A stretch of DNA of 64,000 nucleotides from Corbicula japonica (taxonomy: Eukaryota > Mollusca > Bivalvia > Venerida > Cyrenidae), in the NCBI GenBank assembly GCA_038501625.1, contig JAZAYU010000006.1:12092638-12156637 (forward strand). The letters run 5' to 3'. Of the stretch, positions 12,701 through 24,569 are shown piece by piece. A program made the position numbers and the translations under genes. How positions within the stretch are numbered: position 1 is the stretch's first letter; each line of letters opens with the position of its first letter. The notes beneath the pieces were generated by a model. It saw only the letters and a program-made list of their open reading frames with translations. It searched no databases and was not told the origin of the DNA.

Positions 12701-15700
12701 ATTATTCCCATCAGACTGGAAATAGCCACATTTAAAAAAAATGGAACCTTTGTTCGGGAAAATTCCTGATTGATGCAAGAGGCAGTATTTCTGTGCTCGA
12801 CCTCGGCTCATAGTTACTGTGCAAGTACCTACCGTGTGTGAACTGGAGAATCGGGGAGTTTTGGATTTAAAGCACGACGACACCGCTATTCTTGGAGGCG
12901 CCACCTGGTGAGACTCGTAGTTACCCGGAGCCGGGCCATCTCGCTGAAATGTATTCAGTTTAAAGTGAATAATATTTTTTTAAGTTTTGAAATAATACGA
13001 GTCCAAAATGTTGTTTGGAGTTTGCTTACATTTCTGAGCGTCCATGTTAATTTAGTGTCGTTTTGGCAAGAAAGTAACTGTGTCATATTGTGGACCATCC
13101 AGCGAAAAAGGAGGTACTATATAAATCACATGTTTTTTTAATGATCAACATTATCCGTAGTGTAAATAACAACTTCTAGCCCTTCAAAGTTTTGTAATTT
13201 TCGAACTTAACGAAATATACCTTTAAAAGTGTTGACGTAGCCTTTCTTGAATACGTTCTGAAAATCTTAATTTAAGGCACGTTTTCAACATGTGCAAAAA
13301 TATTTCATAATATACTGGTTCAAATTTCGAATCCAACGCAGAAAATCCGTGTGGCTATCACATATACCCATTTTATGAAAAAGTAATTGAGGTTTAGATG
13401 ATGAGGGAAATTATTAAACTTTCAGGAAACAAATATAATTTGAATCGTTATGAGCCAAATATATTTATAAATTTATCGGGTTATGGCCATGTTATTAGCA
13501 GAATTACCAATACAGAATAGAAGGCAATTTTCGTGTGTGGAGTTAGAAGTTTGATTCAGTATTTGTGACATACATTTCGCATGGATATTATCTAGTCCAT
13601 CTCAATTTAGAGGAGAGAAACTGCCTGTCAGATGTCTGATAATTATATTTACAACTTCCAATTTAGACCTGTCCGTGGTGTTCCTTTTAGACTAAATATA
13701 TATTTGGAACAAGGTAAATCTTATCAATTAAGTTTTCAATCTAAATGTCATTTTATGCAACAAAATGTTGTTTTATGCAAACAATAGAATATTTGTTTAA
13801 TTAACGAGACCGGTCTTTCTTCATTGTATAACGATTCGATGCTCTGAAAAGACATACATGTACATATGTTTAGTGTTTTTTTCTGTTTCGGGCCCGAATC
13901 ATTTTCTCCATATTCATTTTTTACGAATACATAATTCATATTTGGTTAAAATATCAGAAAAGATAAAATAAGAATATAATGAAAATAGTTTTGAAAGCCA
14001 CGGAACACGACAAATATTAATATATTGCAGACTCGGTTTGACTGAGCCTGTTCTTGAGCAGTAATGGGAGTGCATATTACTGTCCTTGCCACCCAGCCCA
14101 TTGTTGATCGCAACACAACATTTACACAATTGTAAGTATTGTGCTCAACTGTCGTTAAAGGGCTTCAAACTAGGTCGGAAGCCGGCCGAAATATACTGGT
14201 ATTAAAAGAAATTTTGTGTGTTACAATTACTTTACATCATAGCTGCATCTAAAGTACATTGGGTCTTTTAAATATGTCATTGAAATGAAACCTAAAAAGA
14301 ACTTACCGGTTTAAATTGTAAAGTTGGAAAACGTCTCGCTTGTGACTTGAACATACTATGTCTGAAACGGGAAAATAATGCGTAAATAGACTTAGATAGA
14401 GAACCAACAAAATACATCTAAAACAAGTAAATAAATGTTCCTATCCTTATTGTTTATTGGTTTGTCAAATTAACTCAGTATGAAATAGACAATATAATGG
14501 GTTTTAACAAAAACAGTATAAGAATGATTGTTTCAGAAAAGTACAGGGTTTTATTGAACCGAGCGTCAGCTTTTGGTATTTAAACGTGAAATTAAATTCC
14601 GTGTTTCGCTGAAACAAACAAAAGTTGTTTCAGTGTATATTATGATTTTCAGCTACATAAGTTTTCGCCATATTCGGTTGCAGGCTGTGGAAAAACACTA
14701 CTGCGGTACTATTATATTTTGTGTAAGTTTTGTTTTCGCGTATATTGCGATAGGAAATCAAATACTAGCCTTTTGCGCAAAAATTGCTCCCCGCGAAATG
14801 AAATAATACCACAGCATACGTTTTCTTCGGAAATCATTAAAACAAACATCGCACCGCCTGAATCCATGTTTTTGCTCTGTAGGTTCTTATATCAAAATTT
14901 TACCTTGCCCAGAATAAAAATACATACTTTGATGGCTGTTTGTCGACGGTAAGTGACATATGATGGTGCACATCATATGCGTTCGGAGCTACGTTGATAT
15001 CCTGGAACGAATCGAGGAAATTTGTTTTTGTTTTTTTGTTATTAATCATATGAGTACATACTAGTAACTGCGACAATGATAAAACGAAGTTAAACATACA
15101 CCAAAGGCGACAGAACCCCACACAAAATGGCGACTACCCAAATTACAACAATGAATTAGACAAGAGGGTCCATAGGACCCTGGGTCGCTCACCTGTCAAC
15201 AACTGCTCAATGGTTGCAAGAGTTGTGTGCATGTTTGGTAATGATGCTGTATATCAAATATTAAGGCTCTAGGCCTTGTGGTTTTAAAGAAGAAGATTTT
15301 CATGTTTTTCCTATATAACTATATGTAAACCAAGAAGACCCTAGGGCGTGGCTGATTTTGGCCCAGGGGACATAATTTGAACAAATTTAGTAGACATCCA
15401 TTAGACAATGCTACTTACCAAATATCTAAGCTGTACACATTGTGGTTTGTGAGAAGAAGATTTTTAAAGATTTCCTATATAAGTCTATGTAAAATGAAGT
15501 GACCCCTGGGCTGGGGCCAATTTTGACCCCAGGGAAATAATTTGAACAATCTTTGTAGAGTTCCACTAGAGGGTGCTAAATGCCAAATATCTAAGCTCTA
15601 GGCCTTGTGGTTTCAGACAAGAAGATTTTTAAAGTTTTTCCTATATAAGTCTATGTAAAATGAAGTGACCCCTGGGGTGGGGCCAATTTACACCCCTGGG

Positions 15701-18700
15701 AAATAATATGAACAATCTTTGTAGAGTTCCACTAGAGGGTGCTAAATGCCAAATATCTAAGCTCTATGCCTTGTGGTTTCAGACAAGAAGATTTTTAAAG
15801 TTTTTCCTATATAAGTCTATGTAAAATGAAGTGACCCCTGGGGCGGGGCCAATTTTGAACCCAGGGAAATAATATGAACAATCTTTGTAGAGTTCCACTA
15901 GAGGGTGCTAAATGCCAAATATCTAAGCTCTATGCCTTGTGGTTTCAGACAAGAAGATTTTAAAAGTTTTTCCTATACAAGTCTATGTAAAATGAAGTGA
16001 CCCCTGGGGCAGGGCCAATTTTGACCCCAGGGAAATAATATGAACAATCTTTGTAGAGTTCCACTAGATGGTGCTAAATGCCAAATATCTAAGCTATAGG
16101 TCTTGTGGTTTCAGACAATAGGATTTTTAAAGTTTTTCCTATATAAGTCTAAGCAAAATGAAGTGACCCCTGGGGTGGGGCCAATTTTGACCCCAGGGAA
16201 ATAATTTGAACAATCTTTGTAGAGTTCCACTAGAGGTTGCTAAATGCCAAATATTTTAGCTCTAGGCCTTGTGGTTTCAGAGAAGAAGATTTTTAAAGTT
16301 TTTCCTTTAGGTTGCCATGGCAACCAGAGTTCTGCATGGAATTGATTTCTTTGAACACATTTGGAAGAGCTTCATGCAAGGAACATCCGTGACAAATTTC
16401 ATCAACTTTGGCTCAGGGGTTTAAGAGGAGATGCCGTTTACAGCAAAAGTTTACGGACTGACGGACGCCGGACAAATTGTGATCACAAAAGCTCACCTTG
16501 TCACTACGTGACAGGTGAGCTAAAAAAAAAGCGGACAAAACCAGGATAATTTTATTAGTATAATATCATTATCAAAACACCATCTATACACCTTTAACTG
16601 GGCCTCAAAATCTTACAAATCAACGTTTAAAGAGTAAAGCGATTGTGCTTGTGGCTTCGTGCAGAATATCTTCAAGTTAGAAGAATAATAATAATCAGGT
16701 TTTCGAGCAAAGTAGAAAAAGCTCACTTTTTACCTTGTTGAACACAAACATATCGTGTAAGATGTTGCCAGTACACACCTGTGAACAGTCTTGTTTAGGA
16801 GCACGCCATTTACTTACACAAACTGCATCAAATACTTATTTAAACGTTGAACAAGAAGAGTAAAATTAACATTAAAAATAAAACTATTTTAAAGTGGCGC
16901 AGGCATGAACATTGACTGGGCTAATAAACAGATTCGAAGTATTTTTTTTCGATAGTAAATTTCGCATATATTGAAAATAGCTCACAGCTCAAAAGATAAA
17001 CAGACGTGAATTTTACTGGTAAAATCATTTGCATCCATTCACAAAATAGAGATCATTTTAGCATAAGTTACATGTGCACAAGCTGAGCAAAATATCCAAC
17101 TACAATATGTTGTTCAGATAATAATGAAATGGAAAACTAATTTTTAGAAATTCAAGTATTTAAAATGTGTGCCTTATCCCATCCAATGTGCATGTTTGCG
17201 TCCCTTAAATGCATATCAGCTTACTTTGTCCTTCTTCCCAAAATTGAGCACATCAAACTGGTCCCTTTCGCCCGTTTTGAAGCCATATGTTGCAGGATCC
17301 TTCTCAAATCTAAAGTAAACAAAAATATCTCTTTAATAACAGTTGAAAAGTGTCGATGGACAACATTTGCCAGTTTAGGGAGCAATGAATAAGACGCAGT
17401 TTGGTTACTATTATTTACCATAGACGTGTTATGATTTTTTTTCTGAGACTCCATACATCGCGCAGTTCTATATTATATCCATTGTGTTTTTTCTAGCCTT
17501 TTCAATTCCTAAAATCATATAAATTGAGAATATAACCGAAATACAGCACCGGGAATCTACATTTTATATAAACACTGGGCTAGTATTCACGTCTGGTTTT
17601 TAAGAAACTTAAAACCGAAAGTAGCAATGAAAAGATACTTTCTTGAAATTCTTTAAAACCGGAGATTATTTTGACAAATCGACAGATATTGTAGAATAGC
17701 ATTTTCCTGGTACAAGTTTGTGGTTTCGGTTTAATGTAATTAGTAAAAGAAATAATTTCGGAGTAATATTGTAATCTAATTTTAGTGCATGCTTGACAAT
17801 TAGCATGCAAACGTACTAACGTAAATACATTGGAAACGAATATATTTTTATATTAAAGTCTCGCAGGCAATTATTGTTTTTCCTCAAATTCATATTTGGA
17901 TTTAAAGCATTTTGCCATTTGCAATGTGTGACACCCATTTATTCATCTGAACTCAGTTTGTAAAAGTATCTACAGCCGCAACTGAACACGTCTGACCTCC
18001 TATAGAATAATGACCCCAATGTTATTAGGCCTATTTTATTAAGAATAGTGACTTCCGGTCACAATATTATGACACGGGGAGTCATAATATTATGACACCC
18101 CTAAACGCAGAAAAATGGCCATAACATAGAAAAGTAGAATAACGACCCCATAAAGCAAACCCTAACCTTAACCCATCTAAGGTACACTTTCAACATAATT
18201 ATCCCCACGGATAGGCATTGGATGAGAATATGGATATGCCACTCGTCCCTGCGTGTGTACGTGCAACATTTTTGTATACATAACTTTTCATTCATTATTG
18301 GACGGAATTGATACAAATTTAAACTTTCAGGGAATACTACTACCGATGCCTAGTTGTGGAGAAAGTAAAAAGGATTAGTTTCACCTGTTCAGGAGTTATG
18401 GCCCTTTGTGTTTTTATTCTTTATTTTACCTTTTTAAGAAGTCGGTGTGTTCGTACGCCCCTGGCAGCAGCACAGCCCCCTTGCCATGTGGGTGTGGATC
18501 AAGTTTGCGACCATCAGACTTGAACCGGTACGTGTTAGGTCGTCGCTCAAGTTCATATAGCCAATGCTGGGCTTCAAGATCGTATGCACCTGGAACCGGT
18601 GTTTCCTGTCACCAGTATAATTATGATATTAAAATTCATCTTTGCATTTAAACAAGAACTAAAAAACGAGGCGCCGTTGTTCAAAGATCATAAACCTGAG

Positions 18701-20580
18701 CTTAGAGGCCAGTCTCAAATCTCAAGCATCTGATTGGCTGAAATGGCGACTGGTCGCTTGAGATTTGAGACTGGTCTCCAGTTTTAGTTTATGATCTTGT
18801 GCCCTTATAACTACAATTTTATATAGAATCAGATTTCTTTGCCCAAGTTTTCGCTTAAAATCAACAATAAATTCGTATTAGAATTACATAATAATATAGC
18901 TCAGTGTCCAATTAGCGCATTTGCCAGTGGACAAAATACGTGAAATTACTATCACGTGAAATAAAGTGTGCCAATTGAAAGGATGTTCCGGCTTTTTGGA
19001 ACGAATATGTATAATAAGCATAACGATGCGGACAAGAAAGCTACAGATAGACCAAACACTGTTAAACCGACAGGGGGTGGGAGGCTAATGAAATTACACC
19101 TTCCATATCTGAGTACAATATACATCTTATAACGGGACCCTTTGTAACAAACAGATCATGATCCTAATGCGGCACCTAGACATTGTAGCAGATTTATTAT
19201 TTAACACTCTTCTAAAACTGTACAATGCTTCGGAGCATCTAAGACGTCGTACCCGAATGTGTGACCGCCACCATCCCTCTCTACCCGATATCTCCGTCTC
19301 GTAATCTTCACTTAGGGCTCTGCGGTTCTGGAAAAAAACGAGAGCAACATTTTGTATCAAATTACGTAAGTTCTGACGTAATTGTCAATTTCCTCGAAGG
19401 AAAACCTTGATCGAAATAATCTATTTTCCAGATAAAGGAAAGTTCCTACTCTAGCACCACACATAAATTTCCACACACCAATAAACAAGTTGTCAATATT
19501 TATTATCTTCTCTATTATAAACAAAGTTAAGGCATGCATAAAACATGTAGTAACTTAATTATTTAAATACGACGAATCATTTATCGTCCTTTATAAGAAA
19601 ACATTGTGGAACTGGAAAACGGATCGAAAGAAAAAGTTTGCGACATACTGGACCTCGGTTTTAAAGTCCAATATGAAAGACTGACTGCTTATTTGGATTA
19701 GAAGATGATCGAACCAGCGATCGATGGGCTCATAGGCAGACGCGCTAACCACTGAGCTATTAATCCGCTCTTGTTGGTTCCAAGAAGATGGGCATTCTTT
19801 TATTAATGTAGTTTTCGTCTGCTTCCTAGGCATATGTTTTTCAGTTGACATATGTTATTTCCAGTCTCTCTTTCTTTTCTAACACCTTTCACAAATTCGA
19901 CATTATCAATTACGCGGTTTTTACTTAAGTGCCAATGTGATAAGCTAGTCAATTTGTTTGTATACCTGATTTGATTAAACCGTAAACATTAGTTTATGAC
20001 AATACGTTAATCCCGTATTAACCATTCAGATCGAAAATAGAACATGTAGAGAATTGTTTAAAATTATTGATAAATGTCAATTATTAAAAACCAGGTATTG
20101 TTTCCTTTACACATGGCAACCTATTGACTTCATTTTTAAGTTAATCTTTATGGAATCGAAATTCTATATAATTTGGTTCAATTGGTAAATATTAACTCTT
20201 TACTCCATATACAAGCCTTTACGGCACGGGCGATCCGTGTAGATCCATCTGATCAGGATCTGCACTGTTCGCTTTTTGATTAAATAATTTCTGACCAAAA
20301 AGCGGACAGTGCAAATCCAGTGCCGGCTGATCTGGATCTTCACTGGTCGCACATGCGTAAACAGGTGTATACATGGTGTAAAGGGTTAAGTTTAAATCCT
20401 GTTTGTATTAAGTAATATGATACATTCGAACATAATTCTGTACACTTTACCGGTACCTACCTCCCACGGATGTCGGTGAATCTTGCTTGCGCCGTCGGTT
20501 ACATAACTCTGTCGGGACTTCCTGGACGGAGCACTCACTGGCTTAGATGGGGTCGTGATAAGCGTTGCCGTTGTCTTCAT
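9785..20580 (-). CDS. STPG4: STPG4-like sperm-tail PG-rich repeat protein, 8 exons, 269 aa, complete
   Basis: Minus-strand exons: 20580-20461, 19327-19253, 18605-18430, 17309-17225, 15001-14928, 14361-14307, 12943-12833 and 9898-9785. All seven junctions keep phase with GT..AG, from an ATG after an in-frame TAA to a TGA. The protein has SHIPPO/PG-rich motifs: TPVPGAYDL (67-75), LLPGAYE (111-117), APNAYDV (157-163), PAPGNY (199-204) and VPGPGAY (234-240). Between them are the companion F-K-S-x(3)-R-F motifs MFKSQARRF (180-188) and CFKSKTPRF (219-227). The GREGWWR stretch before the first PG motif and the ending QKMGRQHGLFF fit my recollection of STPG4 (C2orf61), about 250 residues in human. 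In mouse, STPG4/GSE is reported in germ cells and in zygotic DNA demethylation; other PG-repeat proteins are sperm-axoneme components. Introns hold repeats, a tRNA-like relic and a 166-bp array with an X-box. Family membership is near certain; orthology is likely. Confidence 0.88.
9918..10158 (+). mobile_element. Family-1 TTAA foldback MITE
   Basis: Ends are cgccctttctccat and atggagtaaagggtta, with mirrored gatccagat and gatctgcactgttcg blocks. It lies in the last intron of STPG4. Confidence 0.8.
11499..11586 (+). mobile_element. Family-2 palindromic MITE, deleted
   Basis: cccaagatcataaaac and gttttatgatctttggcc ends flank a shortened centre (gctgaaatggcgac). Confidence 0.6.
11716..11861 (+). 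mobile_element. Family-2 palindromic MITE, full length (146 bp)
   Basis: A near-perfect palindrome around atggcggccagtcgccat. It is flanked by AAG on both sides (11713-11715 and 11862-11864), a 3-bp target duplication. Confidence 0.8.
12030..12095 (+). mobile_element. Family-2 MITE, internally deleted
   Basis: Only the outer arms remain: ggctgaaggttataaaac ... gctttataaccttcagcc. Confidence 0.65.
15160..16530 (+). repeat. 166-bp tandem array with flanks and 3' hairpin tail
   Basis: 'tagagttccac' recurs at 15556, 15722, 15888, 16054 and 16220, exactly 166 bases apart, with a diverged unit at 15391. The 5' flank reads gggtcgctcacctgtcaa. The 3' flank has cggactgacggacgccgg, then the hairpin gctcaccttgtcac/gtgacaggtgagc and a poly-A-like run. 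It lies in intron 4 of STPG4. The layout fits a non-autonomous element with internal repeats; the class is not certain. Confidence 0.75.
16311..16324 (+). promoter_or_regulatory. Perfect palindromic X-box (RFX-type) carried by a repeat
   Basis: GTTGCCATGGCAAC is a perfect 14-bp palindrome equal to the ideal RFX X-box. It sits at the end of the 166-bp array in intron 4 of the STPG4 gene. RFX factors drive ciliary genes; whether this copy acts is unknown. Confidence 0.4.
18058..18097. repeat. Small palindromic repeat gtcataatattatgac
   Basis: gtcacaatattatgac and gtcataatattatgac sit side by side, each self-complementary. Confidence 0.4.
18681..18803 (+). mobile_element. Family-2 palindromic MITE, partly deleted
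   Basis: Keeps the left half through gctgaaatggcgactgg and the right outer arm; the second half-core is missing. Confidence 0.65.
19695..19766 (-). tRNA. tRNA-like relic (pseudogene or SINE head)
   Basis: Read on the minus strand, 72 bases begin GGATTAATAGCTCAGTGG and end CTAATCC. The A box (TAGCTCAGTGGTTAGCG) and B box (GGTTCGATC) are near consensus and the acceptor ends pair over six bases. The anticodon stem does not pair and no intact anticodon loop can be assigned, so this is probably non-functional. It lies in intron 1 of STPG4. Confidence 0.45.
20192..20389 (+). mobile_element. Family-1 TTAA foldback MITE
   Basis: TTAA at both ends (20192, 20386) with ctctttactccatat and gtgtaaaggg termini. 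It lies just 3' of STPG4 exon 1, in intron 1. Confidence 0.8.
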
Positions 20581-20759
20581 CGTCGGCAAGCCTTGTTTTC
20601 CGTCGGAATTTCGTTTCTGTTACTTTTAATATTCCTTTTTTTTATTGAAAGTTTTCTAGATTCCGGTACCGGTAATCTCACAAGGATAAGTACTTTACAT
20701 AATTGTCTCCAACCGTCGCAATAAATTATGAAAATACACTTTAAACATTTAAAGTTTTC

Positions 20760-21680
20760 ATTTAAATCTATGTGTTAAGAGCTTAATCGATAGATATACA
20801 GGGTTTTTAATGACAAGTTTCGAGAGGTTCCGTTTATTCATTGATCACTGGACTTAATAGCGTCCCTGACTACCAAGCGACATTAAATTGATCACGTGCT
20901 TCAAAGCAGACGGATTTAAATAAAAGAAAAACTGACAGAATTTATCTCAAAATCAATCGATTCCACGTATATTGTAGATAACCCTTTCAATATAATGAAA
21001 GAAAAAAAATATCTGTTAGTTTATAGCACACTAGTGCCTGTAAACAGACGCGACACTCATGTGGTTAGCAGTATCGGGTTCGATACTATCCCTTGCCGAT
21101 TGTTAAATTTAACATAATGGATATATTAAGCTTAACAGTATTTTTTTCTGATTGTTTTACATATTTTAATTTAAAAAATAGGCTTTAAACTTTCATGTAA
21201 CATCAAACGACACATACATAATCAGCTTAACGAGTGTTCGGAAAGACAACTCGGTAGTTCAATAGGGTTGGTCGAACCATCTTTTTGAGAAGAAGTATCT
21301 AATTTTTATGGGTATTTTGGTAACTAAACTTGGAAACTAACATGGAACTACCCAAAACGAACCGAATTTAAGGAAATCTTGTATACGACCCTGTAGGGGT
21401 TTAGGTTTGGATCAAAAGGCCCAGAATGGTATTTTAATGGGTAATTGGCGCGAGCCTTCAGGATAAACGTTAACCGGTTGGCGGGGTTGCGTGCTGCGTC
21501 CATGTCATTTCAGCTGGTTAGTCAACAACAACAAAAAAAACGTAGAACAATAGAGTCATTTTGAATCCCCTTATTTTCTTAACCATTATTTTTTTTAATT
21601 TAATTTCAGCATAATATCGATCATTTTCGCTACAAACAACCGCATTTATTTTGAAGAAACTTATTTTGATACTTCATAAC
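20760..21680. other. Non-coding stretch upstream of STPG4
   Basis: Contains a short stem agtatcgggttcgatact near 21072 that resembles a tRNA T-arm, and an (aac)n run near 21523. No gene was recognised. Confidence 0.35.
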
Positions 21681-21684
21681 TTAC

Positions 21685-21828
21685 GCTGAAGGTTATAAAA
21701 CTGAGATTAGAAACCAGTCTCAAATGTCAAGCATCTGATTGGCTGAAATGGCGACCAGTCGCCATTTCAGCCAATCAGATGCTTGGGATTTGAGACTGGT
21801 TTCCATTCTCTGTTTATAACAATGGGAC
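21685..21828 (+). mobile_element. Family-2 palindromic MITE, full length
   Basis: Complete arms around atggcgaccagtcgccat, in the intergenic space between STPG4 and EGLN1. Confidence 0.8.
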
Positions 21829-22029
21829 CTGATAGAGGCAACTTGATTGTTCCAGAGAACACTGAATGGTTTCCTTGTCATATTTGAATCATATCCCAGG
21901 TCATCTAAAACCTTATGAGTGCTCTAAAGAATAAGTAATTTGCTGAAAATGATATACATTATTTATTAGAGTATTCTTTGACAGGGAATCATTTCTTCGG
22001 TCAGTTCAAAGAATGCATTGTCATCGATT

Positions 22030-22221
22030 TTAACTCTTTACTCCAAGTGTTATCTGTGCCGTCTGATCAGTGTACAATGGTCGCTTTTTGATTCATAAGA
22101 TTCTTTCTGACCAAGAAGCAAACAATGTAGAGCCTGATAAGGCGGCTTTGATGTGCCGGCTGATCTGGATCTACACTGGTCGCACATGCTATAAAACCCG
22201 TACGTTTGAAGTAAAGGGTTA
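22030..22221 (+). mobile_element. Family-1 TTAA foldback MITE
   Basis: TTAActctttactcc at the left and agtaaagggtta at the right, with an internal deletion in the left half. Confidence 0.75.
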
Positions 22222-22599
22222 GGCATATATTGTAATAAGTTCTTGAAGCGTGCATCAGCATTCAAGTTGCATATTATGTTAATCAGTTACAATCGTTACA
22301 AACTTAGCATGAGTTATTTTAATGTACTTATAACGACAGATGAACATTATATAACCGCAGAATTTGGAAACGTTAAGTCATATTTTTATGTGAACATGGT
22401 GAATAAGTATTGGTGATAACATATAAAATATTTTGCCATGCTGTAACTTCCCAGCTTCCCATGATTGTTGATATAGCTGATTAATTGCCGATATCTTAGG
22501 TTCATTGGCGAGATCTTAGGTTCATTTTGGTCGAATTCGGAAAGAGAGCAGATATTGGCAACTTTTGTCAAATACCCTACATGCAATTAAAGGACCATT

Positions 22600-23430
22600 T
22601 TCCAAGAGTGACCGGATCAAACTTGGCTGAGATATACATAACACTGCTTATTTGATGAAAAATTCAATAAATATGCCGTAACTTTGCGACATCTGCAATC
22701 CTGCTAGTTGCCGAACTTAACCATAATTTTAGGATCATAAAATTCCGACCAATTTAAGGGAAGACTGGATAAAGACATCACAAGCCATTTATCTGGAGCG
22801 AATGAAGCAAATGAGCTGCTAATCTAACAGGAATGAAATATGACCATAAGCATTTGGTAAGTTTGTTGTCTATTGGATAAAGGCTTTCCACGATAGAAAG
22901 TGCCTATTGCTAATTATGTCAGTTATCAGGAATGAAGGGGCTATAACTCAAGTGATAGGATCAATGGGCAAGTTATTTAACTTGACCAAAATATTATGGT
23001 CATAAAAAATTTTGAGAAAGTTTGGTGAAGATTGGAAAAGTATTTCCGTTGAACAGATACAACCAATCTGAGGGCTGTAACTGAAGTCAATCAAATTGTC
23101 TGGCAAGTTATGGAACATGACCAAAAAGCATGGTCATTAACAATCTGACTAAGCCAGGTCCCAAGATCATAAAACAAAATCAGGAGACCAGTATCAAATC
23201 TCAAGCATCTGATTGGCTGATATGGCGACTGGTCCAAATTTAGTTTTATGATCTTGAGCACTGGTGAAGATTGGACTAGTTATTATCTCAGTAACAGACC
23301 AACAAGCAATTAAAGTGATGTAACTCTAGATCGACTGAAGCAATCTAGTTATTGATCTTGGCCAAGATACTATGGCCATAAACATTCTGACTTCTCTTGG
23401 AAGTGTAGACTGGACCATTTAAACTTGAAT
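22600..23430 (+). repeat. Degenerate 136-bp tandem array
   Basis: gaccaaaatattatggtcat at 22984, gaccaaaaagcatggtcatt at 23119 and ggccaagatactatggccat at about 23360. The last interval is about 136 once the family-2 insertion is removed. An older, weaker unit is near 22727. Confidence 0.6.
23158..23262 (+). mobile_element. Family-2 MITE inserted in the 136-bp array
   Basis: cccaagatcataaaac ... gttttatgatcttgagca interrupts a tandem unit. The adjoining triplets are CAG and CTG. Confidence 0.65.
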
Positions 23431-23650
23431 ATGGATAAAGTTCACCTGATCATAAAATAAATGTCAGCAATAGCATCTTAATTTTATTCAGAAATACATC
23501 ATCTAACAATTCACATGACATGATATCCAAGAACAAATACATAAATAAACAATGACAAATGTATAATTATATTATGCAACAGTTATCATGCTCAGGCAGA
23601 TGTACACCGATGTCTGGTCATGTTTTTGCCAGGATTTTTTCAACAGATCC

Positions 23651-23850
23651 TTAGCCCTACACTACATATAAACACATTTTTATGTGTGTGCGTCCAGTAT
23701 AGATCCAAATCAGTGGCACATCCATGCCACCTGATCTGATTCCTAATTAATCAAAAGGCAGTGTAGATCCTCATCATACATGGATGTGCTGGCTGATCTA
23801 GATCTTCACTGTTCGCCTATGTGATAGGTGTATTTGGAGTAAAGGGTTAA
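23651..23850 (+). mobile_element. Family-1 MITE
   Basis: Diverged left end; intact right end ggagtaaagggTTAA. Confidence 0.7.
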
Positions 23851-23904
23851 ACTACATAAATAACAGAAATAACCAAATGAATCTAAAGCAAGCAATAGAA
23901 CAGA

Positions 23905-23982
23905 GTTGGCATGCCAGCTGATCTTGGATCTTCATTGTTCGCCCATGAGATAACAGCCTTTTCCCATGAAGAAAAGGGTTAA
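23905..23982 (+). mobile_element. Family-1 MITE, right-end fragment
   Basis: gccagctgatcttggatctt to gaaaagggTTAA only. Confidence 0.6.
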
Positions 23983-24450
23983 CAGCCATCAGAATCTAAG
24001 TTCCTGTTTGCTGAGACAATAAAACCCATGTAAACAGTCACATATGCAAATCCTAGATATAAGGGAAATAACCCTTACATCAATAATGATCGAATTTTCT
24101 TGCATACCTCCCTTTTATTCATTTATAATGATAGAATTTTCTTGCAACAGGAATGTTCATAAAACTAACATAGAAAAGATTTTAGTATATTTCCAATTGG
24201 GTTAGAAAATTTCCTAAACAATAGCATATTTAACATGAAAACCTTAAAAATTTCTACCTGAACAATGCATTATTTTACGTGGTAATTTCACAGAATTTTG
24301 TTAATTTTATCATTTGGCTATGCAACAAAAAAACTCTCCCATGTTGGAACAACATATTATAAAGTTTATAATATGGAATAATAGCTTTGTACAGTTGCTT
24401 AGCAGAGCCTAGGAGAGGCTGGAGACCTGTCTTGTTCTTTCCACACATTA

Positions 24451-24562
24451 ATCATAAAGCAAACAGTGCAAATCCTGATCAGATAGCATGACTGTTCCAG
24501 CTGATCTGGATCAACTCTGTCAGCCCATGCCATAAAGTCATATACATGAAGGAAAGGATTAA
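24451..24562 (+). mobile_element. Family-1 MITE, right half
   Basis: aaatcctgatcagat and gctgatctggatc blocks precede ggaaaggattaa. Confidence 0.6.
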
Positions 24563-24569
24563 ATTCTTT

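Noticed and set aside
16491..16520. Helitron 3' end (hairpin then CTRR)
   Set aside because: The hairpin and following ctaa are suggestive, but there is no defined 5' TC end or A/T target, and one sister tail lacks CTRR; left as unclassified.
18406..18651. 81-codon plus-strand ORF
   Set aside because: It is the antisense shadow of STPG4 exon 3.
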